From the NCBI GenBank assembly GCA_023445955.1, contig JAEXJH010000085.1, positions 1 to 7,432 of the forward strand: a stretch of 7,432 nucleotides of DNA. Reading direction: 5' to 3'. The notes beneath the pieces are model-generated. The model saw only the letters and a list, made by a program, of their open reading frames with translations. It was not told where the DNA came from and did no database searches. Source of the DNA: Pseudomonadota bacterium. GTDB lineage: Bacteria > Pseudomonadota > Alphaproteobacteria > Caulobacterales > Caulobacteraceae. The translations under genes were made by a program, and so were the position numbers. This document shows positions 5,975-7,432 of this stretch, piece after piece (position 1 is the first letter of the stretch; every line of letters begins with the position of its first letter).

Positions 5975-5994
5975 CGCGCCTCAATCTTGGCGCG
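5975..5994 (+). terminator. Possible hairpin terminator after the DUF924 gene
   Basis: CGCGCC (5975-5980) and GGCGCG (5989-5994) form a perfect 6-bp stem with an 8-nt loop, starting two bases after the stop codon. No T-run follows, so termination would be weak. The right arm overlaps a possible -35 hexamer (TTGGCG), so an operator role is an alternative. Confidence 0.35.
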
Positions 5995-6015
5995 ACCGCC
6001 CCTCGCCTGTAGGGT
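5987..6015 (+). promoter_or_regulatory. Weak candidate promoter of the CsgG-like gene
   Basis: TTGGCG (5987-5992) and TAGGGT (6010-6015) are spaced 17 bp apart, 38 bp before the ATG. The -35 is fair and the -10 poor. It is offered only as the best pair in this 79-bp gap. Confidence 0.25.
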
Positions 6016-6052
6016 GAAGGCTCAAGTCGGGGACTACCGGGGAACACCACGT

Positions 6053-7015
6053 ATGAAAGCTGTCCGTAGCGCGCTGGCCGTTGGTCTGGCGCTGACCACC
6101 CTCGCACCGGCCTTGGCGCCCACGGCGGCCTTCGCACAAGCCAAGGCCAGCAAGGGCCAGACGATGCAGGCCCAGGCCTCCTCGGAGGTGCCGCACTGCA
6201 ATCGCAAGCTGGGCACGCTGTCGATCGTCGACGGCGACGATTCCAGCGGCTGGACCCAGTACAACCTGGCCTCGCCGCAGAAGGTGCTGCGCGCCATCGT
6301 CCAGCGCTCGGGCTGCTTCAACCTCGTCGATCGCGGCGCGGGCCTGGGCGCGGCCCAGAAGGAACGTGAGATCGGCGGCGGGCTCGGCCTGCAGCGCGGC
6401 TCCAACGTCGGCCAGGGCCAGGTCAAGGCCGCCGACTACGTGCTCGTGGCCGAGGTCGCGGGCAGCAACAGCAATGTCGGCGGCGGCGCGGTGGCCGGCG
6501 CCATCGGCGGCCTGATCGGCGGTCGCGTCGGCGGTCTGGTCGGCGGCATCAAGACCAAGAAGCTGGAAGCCAACACCCAGCTGTCGCTGACCAACGTCCG
6601 CACCACCGAGACCATGTCGGTGTCGGAAGGCTATGCCGTGAAGAACGACATCGGCTGGGGCGCGGGCGGCGGCCTGGGCTTCGCCGGCGCCGTCGGCGGC
6701 GGCTACGAAGACACCGACATCGGCCGCATCGTCACCCTGTCGTTCATCAACGCCTATTCGAAGATGATCGGCGACCTGGGCCTGCTGTCCGAAGCCGGCC
6801 CGGCCGCGGCGGCCGCGCCGTCCAAGACCTTCGTGGCCACGCGCCCGACCAACCTGCGCGCCACCCCCGTGGCCGCCGGCAAGCTGATCCGCGCCCTCCC
6901 CGCCGGCGCCATCGTCTATCCGACGGGCAAGAAGCAGGACCTGTGGTGGGAAGTCGCCGACGAGAACGACAATGTCGGCTGGGTGCTGAACACGGCGCTG
7001 GAGCCGTCGAAGTAA
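6053..7015 (+). CDS. CsgG-like secreted protein with C-terminal SH3-type domain
   Basis: This is a 320-residue precursor. Residues 1-29 are a signal peptide (MKAVRSALAVGLALTTLAPA, cleavage near AFA-QA). A CsgG-type region follows: KLGTLSIVDGDD (52-63), PQKVLRAIVQRSGCFNLVDR (75-94), ADYVLVAEVAGS (127-138), LEANTQLSLTNVRTTETM (171-188) and TLSFINAYSKMIGDLG (228-243). A Gly-zipper-like stretch (143-165) is inserted before the strand at 171. After an Ala-rich linker (about 250-256) comes an SH3-like domain (259-316) with VATRPTNLRATP and the ending WWEVADENDNVGWVLNTAL. CsgG is the outer-membrane pore lipoprotein of curli secretion; this protein lacks the lipobox Cys at its cleavage site, so it is probably not lipidated. 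ATG 6053 is chosen for GGGGAA upstream and the signal peptide directly after; an earlier start at 5882 would run through the DUF924 gene. The role is unknown, and envelope assembly or wall association is inference. Confidence 0.75.
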   Translation: MKAVRSALAVGLALTTLAPALAPTAAFAQAKASKGQTMQAQASSEVPHCNRKLGTLSIVDGDDSSGWTQYNLASPQKVLRAIVQRSGCFNLVDRGAGLGAAQKEREIGGGLGLQRGSNVGQGQVKAADYVLVAEVAGSNSNVGGGAVAGAIGGLIGGRVGGLVGGIKTKKLEANTQLSLTNVRTTETMSVSEGYAVKNDIGWGAGGGLGFAGAVGGGYEDTDIGRIVTLSFINAYSKMIGDLGLLSEAGPAAAAAPSKTFVATRPTNLRATPVAAGKLIRALPAGAIVYPTGKKQDLWWEVADENDNVGWVLNTALEPSK

Positions 7016-7022
7016 GGCCAAG

Positions 7023-7041
7023 CTCCCGGAATACCGGGGAG
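7023..7041 (+). terminator. Possible terminator hairpin after the CsgG-like gene
   Basis: CTCCCGG (7023-7029) pairs with CCGGGGAG (7034-7041) with one bulged G and an AATA loop, 8 nt past the stop codon. It is followed by AAATGACC rather than a T-run, so any termination would be inefficient. Confidence 0.4.
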
Positions 7042-7043
7042 AA

Positions 7044-7121
7044 ATGACCATCGACTGTGGACGTCCGCCGGTCTCGCACTGGCGGGCGTCCCGATTCGGC
7101 GGGTATTCTCCAGCGTCATGA
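7044..7121 (+). CDS. Possible 25-codon upstream ORF joined to thyA
   Basis: An ATG at 7044 opens a 25-codon frame whose TGA (7119-7121) overlaps the thyA ATG as ATGA. That arrangement would favour translational coupling, and thyA itself has no Shine-Dalgarno sequence. Against it, the only ribosome site (GGAG, 7038-7041) is just 2 nt from the ATG, too close for good initiation. Third-position G/C is also clearly lower than in the real genes here. The peptide has no recognisable motif. It may be chance. Confidence 0.25.
   Translation: MTIDCGRPPVSHWRASRFGGYSPAS
7060..7090 (+). repeat. 10-bp inverted repeat in the thyA leader
   Basis: GACGTCCGCC (7060-7069) and GGCGGGCGTC (7081-7090) pair over 10 bp with one wobble around an 11-nt loop, 28 bp before the thyA start. 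No T-run follows. It may be a terminator of the upstream gene that works without T-tract, an RNA leader structure, or an operator. Confidence 0.5.
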
Positions 7122-7432
7122 ACGCCATCCTGCCGATCCAAGCTGACAGCGCCGCCGATCATCCCGAGCGGCAGTATCTGGCCCTCCTCGCCGACATCCT
7201 GGCGAACGGCGTCCAGCGCGGCGACCGCACCGGCACCGGCACGCTCGGCGTCTTCGGCCGGCAGATCCGCTTCGACCTCGCCAAGGGTTTCCCGGTCCTG
7301 ACGACCAAGAAGCTGCACCTGCGTTCGATCTTCATCGAGCTGCTGTGGTTCCTGAAGGGCGACACCAACATCGGCTACCTGAAGGACAACCAGGTGCGGA
7401 TCTGGGACGAGTGGGCCGACGAGAACGGCGAC
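7118..7432 (+). CDS. thyA: Thymidylate synthase, N-terminal 105 codons (runs off the window)
   Basis: ThyA methylates dUMP to dTMP with 5,10-methylenetetrahydrofolate in the cytosol. The visible part aligns throughout with E. coli ThyA with an offset of 16 residues. DRTGTGT (36-42) contains the phosphate-binding Arg (37, equivalent to R21). [18 protein letters not shown] (68-85) carries Glu74, equivalent to catalytic E58. [11 protein letters not shown] (95-105) holds Trp96 and Trp99, equivalent to W80 and W83. The catalytic Cys lies beyond the window. The N-terminus is about 16 residues longer than in E. coli. No Shine-Dalgarno sequence precedes the ATG at 7118. A TATTCT at 7103-7108 could be a -10 giving a very short leader, but no good -35 goes with it. 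dfrA/folA often follows thyA but cannot be seen here. Confidence 0.97.
   Translation, partial: MNAILPIQADSAADHPERQYLALLADILANGVQRGDRTGTGTLGVFGRQIRFDLAKGFPVLTTKKLHLRSIFIELLWFLKGDTNIGYLKDNQVRIWDEWADENGD

Noticed and set aside
5981..7318. A 445-codon minus-strand frame opposite the CsgG-like gene and thyA
   Set aside because: It is an antisense shadow in GC-rich DNA. It covers the start of thyA, an unmistakable gene on the other strand, and its product has no recognisable fold.

Overview
The window is GC-rich, with strong G/C bias at third codon positions, and reads as chromosome of an alphaproteobacterium, most likely Caulobacter or a close relative. Three things point there: a 339-residue class I ketol-acid reductoisomerase of alphaproteobacterial type, an ilvC promoter that fits the Caulobacter housekeeping pattern (TTGACG, spacer, GCTCAAAC), and the family mix (YceI, RcnB, DUF924, CsgG-like). 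The genus is inferred; no marker gene here fixes it.

Layout, left to right. Minus strand: a secreted YceI-family protein (36-617); a coupled pair of ArsR-type repressor and AHSA1/SRPBCC-domain protein (1562 down to 743); ilvC (2687-1668). Plus strand: a flavodoxin-fold NAD(P)H:FMN oxidoreductase-like protein with a cysteine cluster (2855-3790). It converges on, and overlaps by 4 bp, a minus-strand DoxX-like membrane protein (4176-3787). Next on the minus strand is a secreted RcnB-family protein with a very long low-complexity region (5303-4299). The remaining genes are on the plus strand: a DUF924 protein (5413-5973), a secreted CsgG-like protein with a C-terminal SH3-type domain (6053-7015), and the first 105 codons of thyA (7118 to the window end).

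The genes do not form one pathway. ilvC (branched-chain amino acids) and thyA (dTMP) are housekeeping genes. The others are small cell-envelope or accessory genes, most with their own promoter or terminator. The only clear operon is arsR plus the SRPBCC gene: a 17-bp reading-frame overlap, a palindromic operator over the arsR start codon, and a hairpin terminator at the end. Hairpin terminators with T-runs follow the SRPBCC gene, ilvC and the RcnB-family gene. No stretch over 300 bp lacks a gene; the longest gap is the 167-bp divergent region 2688-2854. No tRNA, rRNA, CRISPR array, insertion sequence or phage gene was seen.

I did not find a convincing new multi-gene system. The points most worth a second look are the arsR operator/leaderless start and the near-identical terminator repeats bracketing that operon, the RcnB protein with duplicated PQ-rich blocks, the CsgG-SH3 architecture without a lipobox, the cysteine cluster in the flavoprotein, and a short ORF joined to thyA by an ATGA overlap.
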